Of a stretch of 23,417 nucleotides of DNA, positions 10,330 through 19,308 are shown one piece after another (within the stretch, counting starts at the first letter, position 1; each line of letters starts with the position of its first letter). The stretch comes from Pseudoneurospora amorphoporcata (taxonomy: Eukaryota; Ascomycota; Sordariomycetes; Sordariales; Sordariaceae). Location of the stretch: positions 1-23,417 of the forward strand of contig MU859388.1 of the NCBI GenBank assembly GCA_033297205.1, read 5' to 3'. The notes below the pieces were generated by a model. That model did no database searches and was not told the DNA's origin. It worked only from the letters and a program-made list of their open reading frames with translations. The position numbers and the translations under genes were made by a program.

Positions 10330-11480
10330 TTTGGCGATTGTTTCTGATTATTATTTTTTTGGAGTACCAAGAAAGCGTGGAACGAGATCTATAGTATAGT
10401 CAGACTGGACGATGTGTTAGTAGATCTATATTGATCTTATACCCAACCAAGCTTAGTTGAAGTTGTCGAGATGGAGTTGCGGATGACGCGGGAAGGAGGA
10501 ATGAAGGAGCATATGACGAGGCAGGCAACCGGGAGAGTGAAGCTAAATATGGAACGCCATCCAAGGGCCAACGTGGGAGAAGGGGGAGAGATAGGTAGGT
10601 AATAAGGGCAAGCAATCAATGGCGCACTGCACGTCAATGATGACATGGATAGGGACCCTTGTTGGGTAGAGGTAGGTCGGGGGGGCTGAGGAACTAAAAG
10701 CTGATTTGACAGGAGGGAGTTGAAGCGACTCGCTGAGACGGCTTCTTCCACTTGGGAGCAATGCCACTTGACTACATGCTCGTTGCCTTCGACTCCCCGA
10801 GGGTCTGCTGCATCTGACGTTGAGACACAAGCATCCCACAGGCATCCTTTGGCCATGAGTGGCTCGTCGTTTGTTTAGATCAGCTGGTTAAGGTGCAATC
10901 TGTGAATGTCCCGTCGTTGTTGTGTCCGGTCAAGTCGGGGACCCAGTGACCCCCAGTGACACAATGTTCTGCGCTCTGCCAATGGCTGGGCTGCCCGCAT
11001 CGACTAGAGAAGAGGCGCGTCGGCAACAGGAGGAGTGAAGGGGCTGCAGGAAGCTTATCGCGATACAACATATTCTTAAAGTAGTAAACACACACCTAAG
11101 ACTGGAAAGTTGACGACCGACAGTCAGTCTGTACAGCTGGCGATGATGATGGACGCCGTCAAAGTTGGTCTTTGGGATGTTTGTTGGCGTAATTTGTTTG
11201 AAGAAGGGGAAAAAGAGAAAAGACGCGAGAATGTCTTTTTGGAAAAAAAAACTATAGTATGGGGATCGGTTGAGAGAGATTAGCGCCCGGAAAGCGAGAT
11301 TAGCCAGGGAGGATGCGGGCGTTTACGAATTTGTAGGAGGTCCAGCTCACTTTTATTACGCGTGGACGAGGAAAAGGAAACAACTCACCGATACCAGTGG
11401 ATATCCATCTCTTCTCTCCCATCTTCCTGAAACAAATCGCCCTCCAAAAAGGATCAGAACTGGACGATGCAAACTGTCAG
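10330..11480. other. upstream region of the Ala/Glu-rich gene, no gene recognised
   Basis: This should hold the promoter and 5' UTR of the minus-strand gene starting at 10329. Short ORFs on both strands (for example 10437-10856 on the minus strand) lack any known domain and overlap one another. I see no RNA gene or mobile element. Confidence 0.45.
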
Positions 11481-11492
11481 GTCCCAGACCAC

Positions 11493-11512
11493 TGACATGA
11501 CATGACATGACA
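11493..11512. repeat. (TGACA)4 tandem repeat
   Basis: Four perfect head-to-tail copies of the pentamer TGACA lie in intergenic DNA. It is a short microsatellite. TGACA also resembles half-sites for several homeodomain and bZIP factors, but no function is shown. Confidence 0.7.
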
Positions 11513-11932
11513 CACTGGCGCATTTCAAAGCTCGCAGGGTCCTTTCTTCCCTCCAAGCTAGCCGCTTATGGATAAGCATAAACTCATTACCCACCCGCAC
11601 TGTGACCAGTGCGCCTGCTAAAGCCGACCCTGCATCGGTCGACGATGAGAGGCTGCAGGCCCGCCCAGCGCTTGGGCCACATCAACACTGCAGCAGCGTG
11701 TTGCAGCCATTTCCCGGCATCCTCTTGCTCTAAAAATAAGGGCACTCGACAGCGGAGATGATTTCCCACGTCGTGCCAACAACAACATCAACCACAACAT
11801 CATCATCACGGATCAAGTTGCCTCTTCCCGAACGAGTGGACACACATCATTTCTCTACCGGCCCACCTGAATGACTCGATCGCCCTCCTCGATAACCGAG
11901 AATCGCCATTCCAACCGTCGTTCCCGAGGCCG

Positions 11933-12125
11933 CCAATAGGGCCAAACCACAGCCAATTTCCCGAGCCACGTTGTGTTTTTCTTTTTCCAGATTCATCCTC
12001 AACTTCCGCTCTCTCCGCTGCTCCTCCGCATTTCCCTCGCTAGTGCTCGTTAGTTGTCGCTTGTAATCTTATTTCCTCCTCGGTACCCTCTCCCCGGATT
12101 CGCCTAGGAAGAACAAGTGTTTACA
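11933..12125 (+). promoter_or_regulatory. promoter-like region with two CCAAT boxes and CT-rich leader
   Basis: CCAAT occurs at 11933-11937 and 11953-11957. A pyrimidine-rich stretch follows (about 11976-12110), a pattern common at filamentous-fungal transcription starts, and leads into an acaATG at 12126. This looks like a genuine plus-strand promoter and leader, but the downstream frame is short and unrecognised, so the promoter may have lost its gene. Confidence 0.45.
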
Positions 12126-12392
12126 ATGTCTTTCTTGATCTCCATCCTCTTTACCTCTCAGTCTTCCAGAAGAATGGCAGTTCGAGGATCGTCATTCATT
12201 TGTTGTAGAGATGGGCGTCTATCACAAGTGTCGATGGAACTGTTTCAAGTCCCTAACCACCATGGCGTTTTTCTTCCAAAGTCGTCTTCGAACTTTCAAC
12301 ACCTTTTTTGTCCAAGGGTTAGACTTAGGGTTCAAGACTATGTCACCACTTGTCGGCTCAACGTCGCAGACATGACTGCCAGTGCTTACTGA
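12126..12392 (+). CDS. short ORF after the CCAAT/CT-rich leader, unknown
   Basis: An 88-codon frame begins MSFLISILFTSQSS in good start context and ends shortly after the open HET remnant frame begins in another reading frame. It has no domain I recognise, no clear intron and only a weakly hydrophobic N-terminus. It may be the first exon of a gene whose body has been lost, a small secreted or unknown protein, or a chance frame. The only support is the promoter-like context upstream. Confidence 0.25.
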   Translation: MSFLISILFTSQSSRRMAVRGSSFICCRDGRLSQVSMELFQVPNHHGVFLPKSSSNFQHLFCPRVRLRVQDYVTTCRLNVADMTASAY

Positions 12393-13266
12393 CGCGAGAT
12401 GCATGCGGACCAATCGACCTGTACAAATCTTGGACGTGATGCAGCTACAAAGTACCTATCGCCAATTCAGGTGCTCGCAACTTGAGGAAACAAACTGCCT
12501 CCATGTCAACCACCCCATCCAACATTTTATGCTTTGGAACACACTGGAGGTAGTCCCGGACTCGTGGCCGACCTTCAAAAGTTCGTGGGATGAGCTAAGT
12601 CAGCCCACTGAGCCGTTGAGCAGTGGAAGGTCTGACCGGAAAAATCTCCCAAGCTGGACCTGGGCCTCCATCGACCGCCCTTGCACACGCGACCCAGTGC
12701 GGTACTACGACAACCTCCTCTTCAAAGTTGAGCACGTAGACCTTAGCTACGCAACCGACGATCCAACCGGCGACATCCTCCCAGGTGGCCGTCTCCATCT
12801 CCGCGGTATCCTCATGCCCGCCAAACTCATCCCGACCACCCACGAACAGCCCGAAATCTACTGGAAGATCATCATCGAAGGCATCGAACTCGAGGGCGTT
12901 ACGCGCTACGTCGAGCGCTTCATCCGGGCGCGGGAGCCCTTCAAGGACGGGTCTCCTGTCTCGCTCAACCATTTTCAAGAAAACTTTGATGTGGAAAATG
13001 CCAAAGGAAAAAGCTTCGCCATGCCGGCGTGGAAGAACACCTATGGAATCAGCACACAACGAAGTCTCATGGCGATTTTGCTGTGTCGATTATTGGACGC
13101 GGAAAAGGGTATGTATGAACGGCTGGGGCTTTTCAAGCAGTATGATGAGAATTGTAACTTGGTTCTTGCCATGCGTGCTGATGTAAACGGGGAGAGGAAA
13201 AAGGAGAGGGAAAGGGTGCCGTGTGCGGAGTTTAGGGAGGGGATGCACTCTTTTATTGTGGTTTGA
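12382..13266 (+). pseudogene. C-terminal remnant of a HET (heterokaryon incompatibility) protein
   Basis: The open frame covers the region downstream of the HET core in this family. LPSWTWASID (12646-12675) matches the conserved P(S/T)WSWAS motif, followed by GGRLHLRGILMPAKL, a cysteine-containing LLCRLLDAE and YERLGLF near the C-terminus, all in the usual order. The HET core itself (the block around YVTLSYCWG) is absent; an in-frame TGA at 12373 lies just upstream and no preceding exon carrying the core is visible. A faint RPVQILDV near the start might be a relic of the domain's first strand. It is therefore a 5'-truncated gene, open over about 295 codons. Intact HET proteins trigger vegetative incompatibility and cell death when non-self alleles meet. 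A short functional derivative cannot be excluded. Confidence 0.7.
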
Positions 13267-13620
13267 AGTGGCCCGCGAGTGGCCATGCATGGCGTGCATC
13301 GAAGTCAACAGCAGCAGCGCTTATAACCTATCGTGGCATTCAGATAGATGCAGATGCAGGCCTGGTTAGGAGCGGTTGTCGCGGCGACCTTGAGTGGCAA
13401 GGATGTTACCCAAATAGGTACCTATAGTAGACCAAGAGGAGTTGGTGCCCATGGAGGTTACCTACCTATCTACCACTAGGGGTTCTGATTTGCAGATTTG
13501 ATCTCATAGTTAAATTCACCAGCATTTTGCTGTCGTCTACACTACTCACCCTGCCTATATCGATACAGAAGCAACAAGTGGCTTTCTTTAACGAAACCGA
13601 AAAGACTTCACAAGAGCAAC
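13267..13620. other. spacer between the two HET remnants
   Basis: This AT-richer spacer includes several TACCTACC / GGTACC-like repeats (about 13412-13475), a motif seen again upstream of HSE1. No coding sequence is recognised. It could hold the old promoter of the second HET fragment. Confidence 0.4.
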
Positions 13621-14506
13621 ATGATCTGTTCCCTCTGTAAGGAAACCTTAGAGTTACTGCTTAACCAAAACAGGTCGCCCGTGTCGTCAGCCCACGGTCC
13701 GGATGATTGTCATCACAAGAATCTCGAAAGCTTCAGAAGTTCCCTCGAACAAAAGTGCTACGTTTGTACCGCTGGCTAGGATTCCATAATGGAAGATGAC
13801 CATAACAAGAATCTCGAAAGCTTCAGAAGTTCATTCGAACAAAAGTGCTACGTTTGTACCGCGGGCTGGGATTCCATAATGGAAGATGACCGTAAGGACT
13901 GGGAGGACGCGTGGATCAAAGTAACAACTTTTTAACTTTTTTTTTCTTTTTTCATCGTTCGGGTCACTCGTTTAATGAATTTTTACTAATCGGAAACAGT
14001 ATGATCAAGAGGACAATTCCGTGTCGGTGTATGTTACCCGTCTTCAGCTGAGCCTTGTGGCAGAGCCGGAGTTTGAAGGATACACAATCTGCCTACGTGC
14101 TTATCTACCTTCAGGAGTTGCAGCAGCAACTCCACCGTTCATTACCCAAACGTTCTTCTCTCTTGAACCCATTGCCGCTCCAAGTTCCTCACTTATAAAA
14201 CACTACCGGAAAGTCTTCCCAAAGCGTACCAAAAAGCTGGACTCTGCGCATGTTACTGCTCCATTATTTGCCCGTCCTCGACCAGTACTTGGCCCTACCA
14301 CAGCTTCTTCGTTAGACCTAGCCAAGAGGTGGCTCTACAATACAATGAGGATGGTCAGCATTCTATCATTGTCATCTGAAGGACCATTGAGAAGGGAGAA
14401 GGGAACAGAGATGGAAAAACAGGGTATCACCGGGGATTATAGGTCTACCGAAAAGGGAAGTTCACTAACCAGAATTCGGGTTGTGGCCAAGGGCCATCCA
14501 TCTTGA
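13621..14506 (+). pseudogene. N-terminal remnant of a HET-family gene, broken
   Basis: The start MICSLCKETLELL and a later CYVCTAGWDSI match the usual opening of HET proteins (CxxC, a His-containing linker, then a Cys-rich 'gC.lC' segment). An intron at 13921-13999 (gtaaca..cag, with a TACTAAT branch-like motif) joins to a second exon that continues the pre-domain region, with beta-strand-like VYVTRLQLSL and an AKRWLYN motif near 14320, just where the core should follow. The core is missing: the frame instead turns into unrelated charged sequence and stops at 14506. A TAG at codon 53 (13777-13779) truncates the frame early. That stop lies in the first copy of a 90-bp tandem duplication; the second copy has TGG there. 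Both defects make this a likely pseudogene. Confidence 0.68.
13711..13890 (+). repeat. two-copy 90-bp in-frame tandem duplication
   Basis: Copies at 13711-13800 and 13801-13890 are nearly identical, differing at only a handful of positions. The period is exactly 30 codons, so the reading frame is kept. One difference changes TGG (copy 2) to TAG (copy 1). Confidence 0.93.
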
Positions 14507-15233
14507 TGCCTCCCATTAACAATAGTCGCCGCGGGCAAATGACAGAATTCGGTCCTAGTGTTTGGGTTGGGTTAGGACAGCTAGGGGTGTGAGGAAGACA
14601 TCAATATCAGCAGGCCAAAGATTGGGGAAAGTGTTTTGTTCAGGAGAATGAAAACGCAGCCAAGAGGCCGGGGAAGCCCCAACTATATACATGACGATTC
14701 GTCCCCCTCCTGCCTTCTAGTCTCTTTTCCAGGCTTGATTCCAGGCCAGACCTCCTTTTTGGTCTGGCCGCCGTCAGACCTTCTCTTGAGGAGGCAATAA
14801 ACTCCCTTGATGTCTAGTAGGTTCCTTCTACGCGATACTGGCTCGCCTGCCTTCCAGAAAAAATCCTCCTGCCTTCCTAGTGGAGCATGTGCGGGCGGAT
14901 TGCAGTGAGCTAAATATGTCGGTCCCAACCAGGAGGGCGATAGACATGAGGCCAATAGCCAGGAAATTCATGAATCAGAGCGAGACGTCACCAAACCCGG
15001 TTCCAAACAAGCCGTTTACAAGTTTCTCATATACGAAAGGTATCAACAGTCGTTCATTCCTTCCATCCCGCCCAGCTCTCCTTCCACACGGCATCAATCT
15101 CCGGTCCCGTCAAAACCCGGTTACATATCATCCAACCCCCCATCTTGCACGCTATTACCACCATCATCAAACCCCAGAGCTCCCACGAACCAAACAGTCA
15201 CACCAATCCCTCCTCTCAAACACATTTCCAACC
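14507..15233. other. spacer between HET remnant and HSE1, no gene recognised
   Basis: This contains the 3' flank of HSE1 (minus strand) and a plus-strand stretch with a TATA-like ctatata (14680-14686), a strong hairpin (14744-14769) and an AATAAA (14796-14801). This arrangement is faintly reminiscent of a solo LTR, but no terminal TG..CA pair or target duplication was identified. Confidence 0.4.
14744..14769. repeat. perfect 9-bp inverted repeat (hairpin)
   Basis: GGCCAGACC at 14744-14752 and GGTCTGGCC at 14761-14769 are exact reverse complements around an 8-base T-rich loop. It could be a transcript hairpin or a transposon relic; function is unknown. Confidence 0.75.
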
Positions 15234-17829
15234 CTAATAAGCACTCCGATAATAATCCGCCAACCCATCATTCTGCCCCTGCCCCTGTCCTTGTCCCGGT
15301 GCCCCAGGTGCACTTGGTCCCTCCTGACCACCCGGTGCCGACGGCGCTGACCCAGGCGGCACATAAGCCTTATACTGATGATGTGCGCCACCACCAGGTT
15401 GCGAAGCCGCAGGCGCCTGCGGTGCCGCCGACGACACCTCGCTACCAGCACCCTCATACCCCGCAGCATGCGGTCGCGAAGAAGCTGCGGCGGCTGCAGC
15501 TGCGGCAGCGGCTTGGTAAGGATTATGGCTGTGGTATCCGCCCTGTGCGTAACCGCCGGGAGCACCGGGTGCTGAAGGAGCCGAGAGGGCCGAAGGGGCC
15601 GAGGGAGCGGGACCGGAGGGCGGAAGAGGGGCGGATCCTACGTTGTTGCTGTTTCCCGCTCCGGGGGCGGTGGCTGTGGGGCTAGCTGGTGCGTGAGCGG
15701 AGGGGCCGTTATAGGATGGGTTGGAAAGGGGGTTTGTGCTGTGTTGAGCGATGGGCGAGTCATAAGCTGAGGTAGAGAGCTCTTGGGGCGCACCGCCGTT
15801 TGCGCTGCTGTATGAGTTTGTGCGATTGTTGGCTCCGGATGCGCCAGGGGGTTGATACGGGGCGTATTGATTCCCTGGGGGTGGTGAGGAAGTCGTGTTT
15901 AGCGGCGCGGAAACCATGGGGTTGTTGGACCCTGAAGGGATGCGCTGGCCTTGAGGCCGCGAGGGGCCACCATATGCTGGCTGTGGCTGCTGTTGATGTT
16001 GTCCCTGGCCTTCAGGACCACCCATATAATACGGCGCAGGAGTGCCAGCAGGGCGAATGAAATGGTTAGGGTTAGGCGGGGGCGAGGTTGTAGGATACTG
16101 GGGGGCGTCTAGGTAGTAGGTTTATGTACATCAGCTTTTGTGTCCATAGATACTCGATCAATACATCCCCTGGCCACCCAATTCTCCTACGGGCATACCT
16201 TGAGCGGGCGCTGGAGTATAAAACCGGGGAGGCTCCTGCTGCTGCTGCTGCTGCTGCTGTGGTGGAGGAGCGCCGTATCCCCCAGCTCCGTAGCTGTTGG
16301 TCATTGGAGGTCTCATTGCGTATTGGTGATAAGTCGGCCCTGGTGGGTGAGACATGGAAGATTCGAGGAGCGCTTCATAGTCTCTCCTAGCCTTGATGAA
16401 CTTTTCGTTCAACTGCGTGAAGTCATCTATGCGCTGTTAGTTGGAACTTCTTCACCAGAATGAATCGCCCAAAACATACCCTTCTTCTGCGAATACTTCT
16501 CAATCAGCTTAATAAGCTTAGGTCGAATCGCCAGCGTCTGGTGATAGAGTTTCTGTCATCTCATCGTCAGCACCATCACCTCTCAACCCCGTTTCGTTTC
16601 GGGTCATCATCAACTCACCGAAATCTCCTCATTATCCTCCTCCCTCGGCCCCGTGTTTCCAGCACTCAAGAGCGTCAACAACTTCTCCACATTCTTGATC
16701 TCCGCAAACACCTCGGCCTCCATCTGCGCCTCGCGCTGCAACTCCTCCGGCGTCGGATCCGTCAACTTCTCGACATAGTTCAGCGGGAAGATGCCCGTCT
16801 TGCCCTTGAGAGACCCGCGCCACCAATCCTTGTACACACTCTCCAGCACGGCAATGACATCGCCCTTCTTGAACTCCAGCTCGCCCGGCTCCGAGGGCAC
16901 AAAGTCGTAGAGCGCCCTCACGCGGGACACGGTAGCGGCCGTGGTACCGGAGGGAACCGGCTGCGGTGTTGCCGCGTCCGTCTGGCCAGCGGTCGAGTTC
17001 GTGCGTCCCCCTGGTGCACCGGCATTACTCGGCCCTGCCGCCGCACCACCACCACTGGACGAAGACGCAGCAGCTGCCCCCGAAGCACCACCAGCGGGTC
17101 TCCCGCCCTTCTTCCGTTCCTCCTCCTGCAAGCTGAGCTGGAGAGCCATCTGGAGCTCGTCCTCCTCCTTCTGGCGGTCGGCGTCGGTGAGCACGTTCTT
17201 CTGCGGGGCGCTGGGCGGGTGCAGGGTCGGGTTGGACTGCTTCAGGCGGTAGTAGGCATCGTACATGATGCCGAGGTCGGGGTCGGACTTGAACATGTCG
17301 GACCACTCCTTCATGCGCTCGAGGATCTTGGCCTTGACTTGGGTGTGGGTGTTGCGGTCGTTGGCGAGCTTGAGGAGGGCGTCGGTGAAGGCGCGGCTCG
17401 AGAGCTCGCGGTGCATGTGCTTGTCGCAGTTTTGGGAGAGGGCGTTGGCAACCTGGTGAAAAAAAAAGAGAAAAAAAAGGGCGGGTTAGCAATCATCTAT
17501 CTAGTAACCTAGCTGGAAGACATGGGCTGGTAGAGGGAGAGGTGACGTGATGAGAGCTTTACCTACCTCGAGAGTATACAGCTGGACATTGGCGTTCCTA
17601 TGGGCCAGGCGCTTGATCATGCTGCTGACAGCCTCTTTGGCATCGTTGGGGTCGGTGGCTACCCGATCGCAGACCTCCATGATGGCGCCCCAGTCCTCGG
17701 ACGTGAGGTTCTCGTCGGTTGCCTTGTCTATACACGAGCTTGGTGTCAGCACAAGAGCGAATCCATAGACGTCGAAGGAAACATACTGATGGCCTCATCG
17801 TAAGGCCCTACGGCCGCCGCTCGGAACAT
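15234..17829 (-). CDS. HSE1: ESCRT-0 subunit Hse1 (class E vacuolar protein sorting)
   Basis: With Vps27, Hse1 forms ESCRT-0 on endosomes, binds ubiquitinated cargo and sends it into multivesicular bodies for vacuolar degradation. The exons, in reading order, are 17787-17829, 17567-17727, 16619-17452, 16480-16552, 16199-16426 and 15234-16108, giving 737 aa, close to filamentous-fungal orthologues. The domains are a VHS domain (about 10-145, with KATDENLTSEDW and SSMIKRLAHRN), one UIM (about 164-180, ELQMALQLSLQEEE), an SH3 domain (244-299, ALYDF, WWRG, GIFPLNYVEKL), a helical Vps27-binding core (about 300-395, ending KARRDYEALLES) and a long Pro/Gln/Gly/Ala-rich tail with Q8 and a run of about ten Ala. 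The start MFRAAAVGPYDEAI matches the family. The last intron uses the donor CAAG/gtatgc at 16198; reading through it hits a stop at 16158-16160. Confidence 0.96.
16109..16198 (-). other. HSE1 intron 5; other introns listed
   Basis: The HSE1 introns are 17728-17786, 17453-17566, 16553-16618, 16427-16479 and 16109-16198, all GT..AG. Intron 5 was placed by phase: only the gtatgc donor joins PAPAQ to the APQYPTTSPPP tail in frame. Retaining it would end the protein after GGQGMY. Confidence 0.8.
16236..16259 (-). repeat. (CAG)8 polyglutamine tract in HSE1
   Basis: Eight perfect CTG triplets on the plus strand encode eight Gln in the proline-rich tail of Hse1. Length polymorphism is likely. Confidence 0.9.
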
Positions 17830-19308
17830 CGTGATGGCTGTGTCTGATCTGGCGGTTGGTGTATCGAAAGTGATGTGGTCGGCAGATTACGAGGAACAGA
17901 CGAGTGCGTGATGGGCGCAACCTCAGGGATTGTCGTCACAATCACTTGGCGAGAGGAGAAATAGATGCTGGGACTGGTATCGTCGGTTGCCACGGGCAGG
18001 GAGCTGTAATCCGTTGCAAGGAGACACAGTCGTAGAGCTTCGGATGTAATCGGCCTGTCGTGGTGTGTTTGCCTATCGCTCGGCGAATAATGGGTGATTG
18101 AAGCTGTAGTTGTAGGTAATCGGTAGGTAACGGTAACGGTATCGTTACCTAAGGTAGGCAGAGCAAAACGGGAGGGGGAGAGGAGCTTGACCACCGGGAG
18201 CTGCCTGGCGCTGCAGTGGCTGGTTTGGAGTCGTGTTGAGGTATCGGGATATTGAATGAATATGATTCGGATACCTAATAGTGCGCAAAATGGTATCGTG
18301 AAGATTCGACGTTTCTTTCGCACTCTGGTAGGTAGGTAACCGGTATGTCTTGGATCCGGTGGCCGCTGCGGTGTCGAATGTTGTCGAAGGATGTTCCAGG
18401 TGGAGGTGGAAGTTGTCGCACACCGGGCAGTTCGCCGTTTGGCAGCAGCGGATGACGAACCTCTCCTCCCGTCTCGCTCTCTGTCAGCCCCCAAACCAAC
18501 ACCACAGGGGACCCGACATCACTGAACAGGACGGGAGCACAAGGGTAGCCTGCTCAGCCTCGATCCTATCCAATCATGTGGCGTATTCTTTGCATACGGT
18601 GGGTGGACTTGCCCCACTCTTCAGTGCAGCGGCATTCCGTCATTTGACTTCCATTGCGTCGTAGCCCTTCTCTTGGCTCTGTTGCCGCTCGTAATCGCAT
18701 CAACTTTGTTGAAGGCAGTGAGGTTGGTGATCATTGACGAGGTCAAGTTATTTTCGATCTCTTCTGATGTACAGTTTTCCATGCTGGTTAGATCCTGATT
18801 ATATATTTCTCTATTCCTATGCTTCGAGCGTATCCCATCAGACTACGTCCCATACCCCTATCCTCTTCCCAAGTTGGGAATAGTTTTAAGTCACTGATAC
18901 ACACAGCCCGCTGCGTCTTGGTCCTTGTTCCATATGATCTACGCTGATGAATATCACATCCACAACTGACTATGAATCATTCCCCCGTATCGCAACGGGC
19001 TACTTGAGTTCTTATAAACTGAGTACTTTCAATTATCGTTCATGCTTGAAACGCTGCTACGAATGCAGTGCCTCATGAACCCGACTGGCGTGAAGCGCGC
19101 CTTTGCTGAGGCTGGAATAGGCTTCCAGAATATGAACAAATAAATGTAAAGACCCTCCTCGCTCACTCACTCACCTTCAACGATGCTGACCAAGTCTGTC
19201 GCTGTGATCTTTAATCTGTAGACGCCAACTGCTCCAGGGTATACATCGCTCCCGTACTGTGATCCGGAGCAATGTAATGCACACGCGCCCACAAGTGAAC
19301 TGTTCCTC
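17830..19308. promoter_or_regulatory. HSE1 upstream region and ATG13 3' flank
   Basis: This 1.5-kb gap separates the ATG13 stop from the HSE1 start. The part nearest HSE1 holds several GGTAGGTA/TACCTACC repeats (18112-18170 and 18328-18345) and an inverted repeat at 18132-18149. A 228-codon minus-strand frame (17808-18494) overlaps the HSE1 start in another frame and has no domain. No RNA gene was recognised. Confidence 0.5.
18132..18149. repeat. inverted repeat GGTAACG-4-CGTTACC
   Basis: A 7-bp perfect inverted repeat with a 4-base centre lies about 300 bp upstream of the HSE1 start, inside a GGTAGGTAA-rich stretch. It is a possible dimeric transcription-factor site; function is inference. 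Confidence 0.5.

Noticed and set aside
16460..17512. 350-codon plus-strand frame opposite HSE1
   Set aside because: It is Leu/Arg/Val-rich antisense to the VHS-SH3 exon; the sense strand encodes an unmistakable Hse1.
17808..18494. 228-codon minus-strand frame overlapping the HSE1 start
   Set aside because: It runs through the HSE1 upstream region in a different frame, has no recognisable domain and ends inside HSE1 exon 1.
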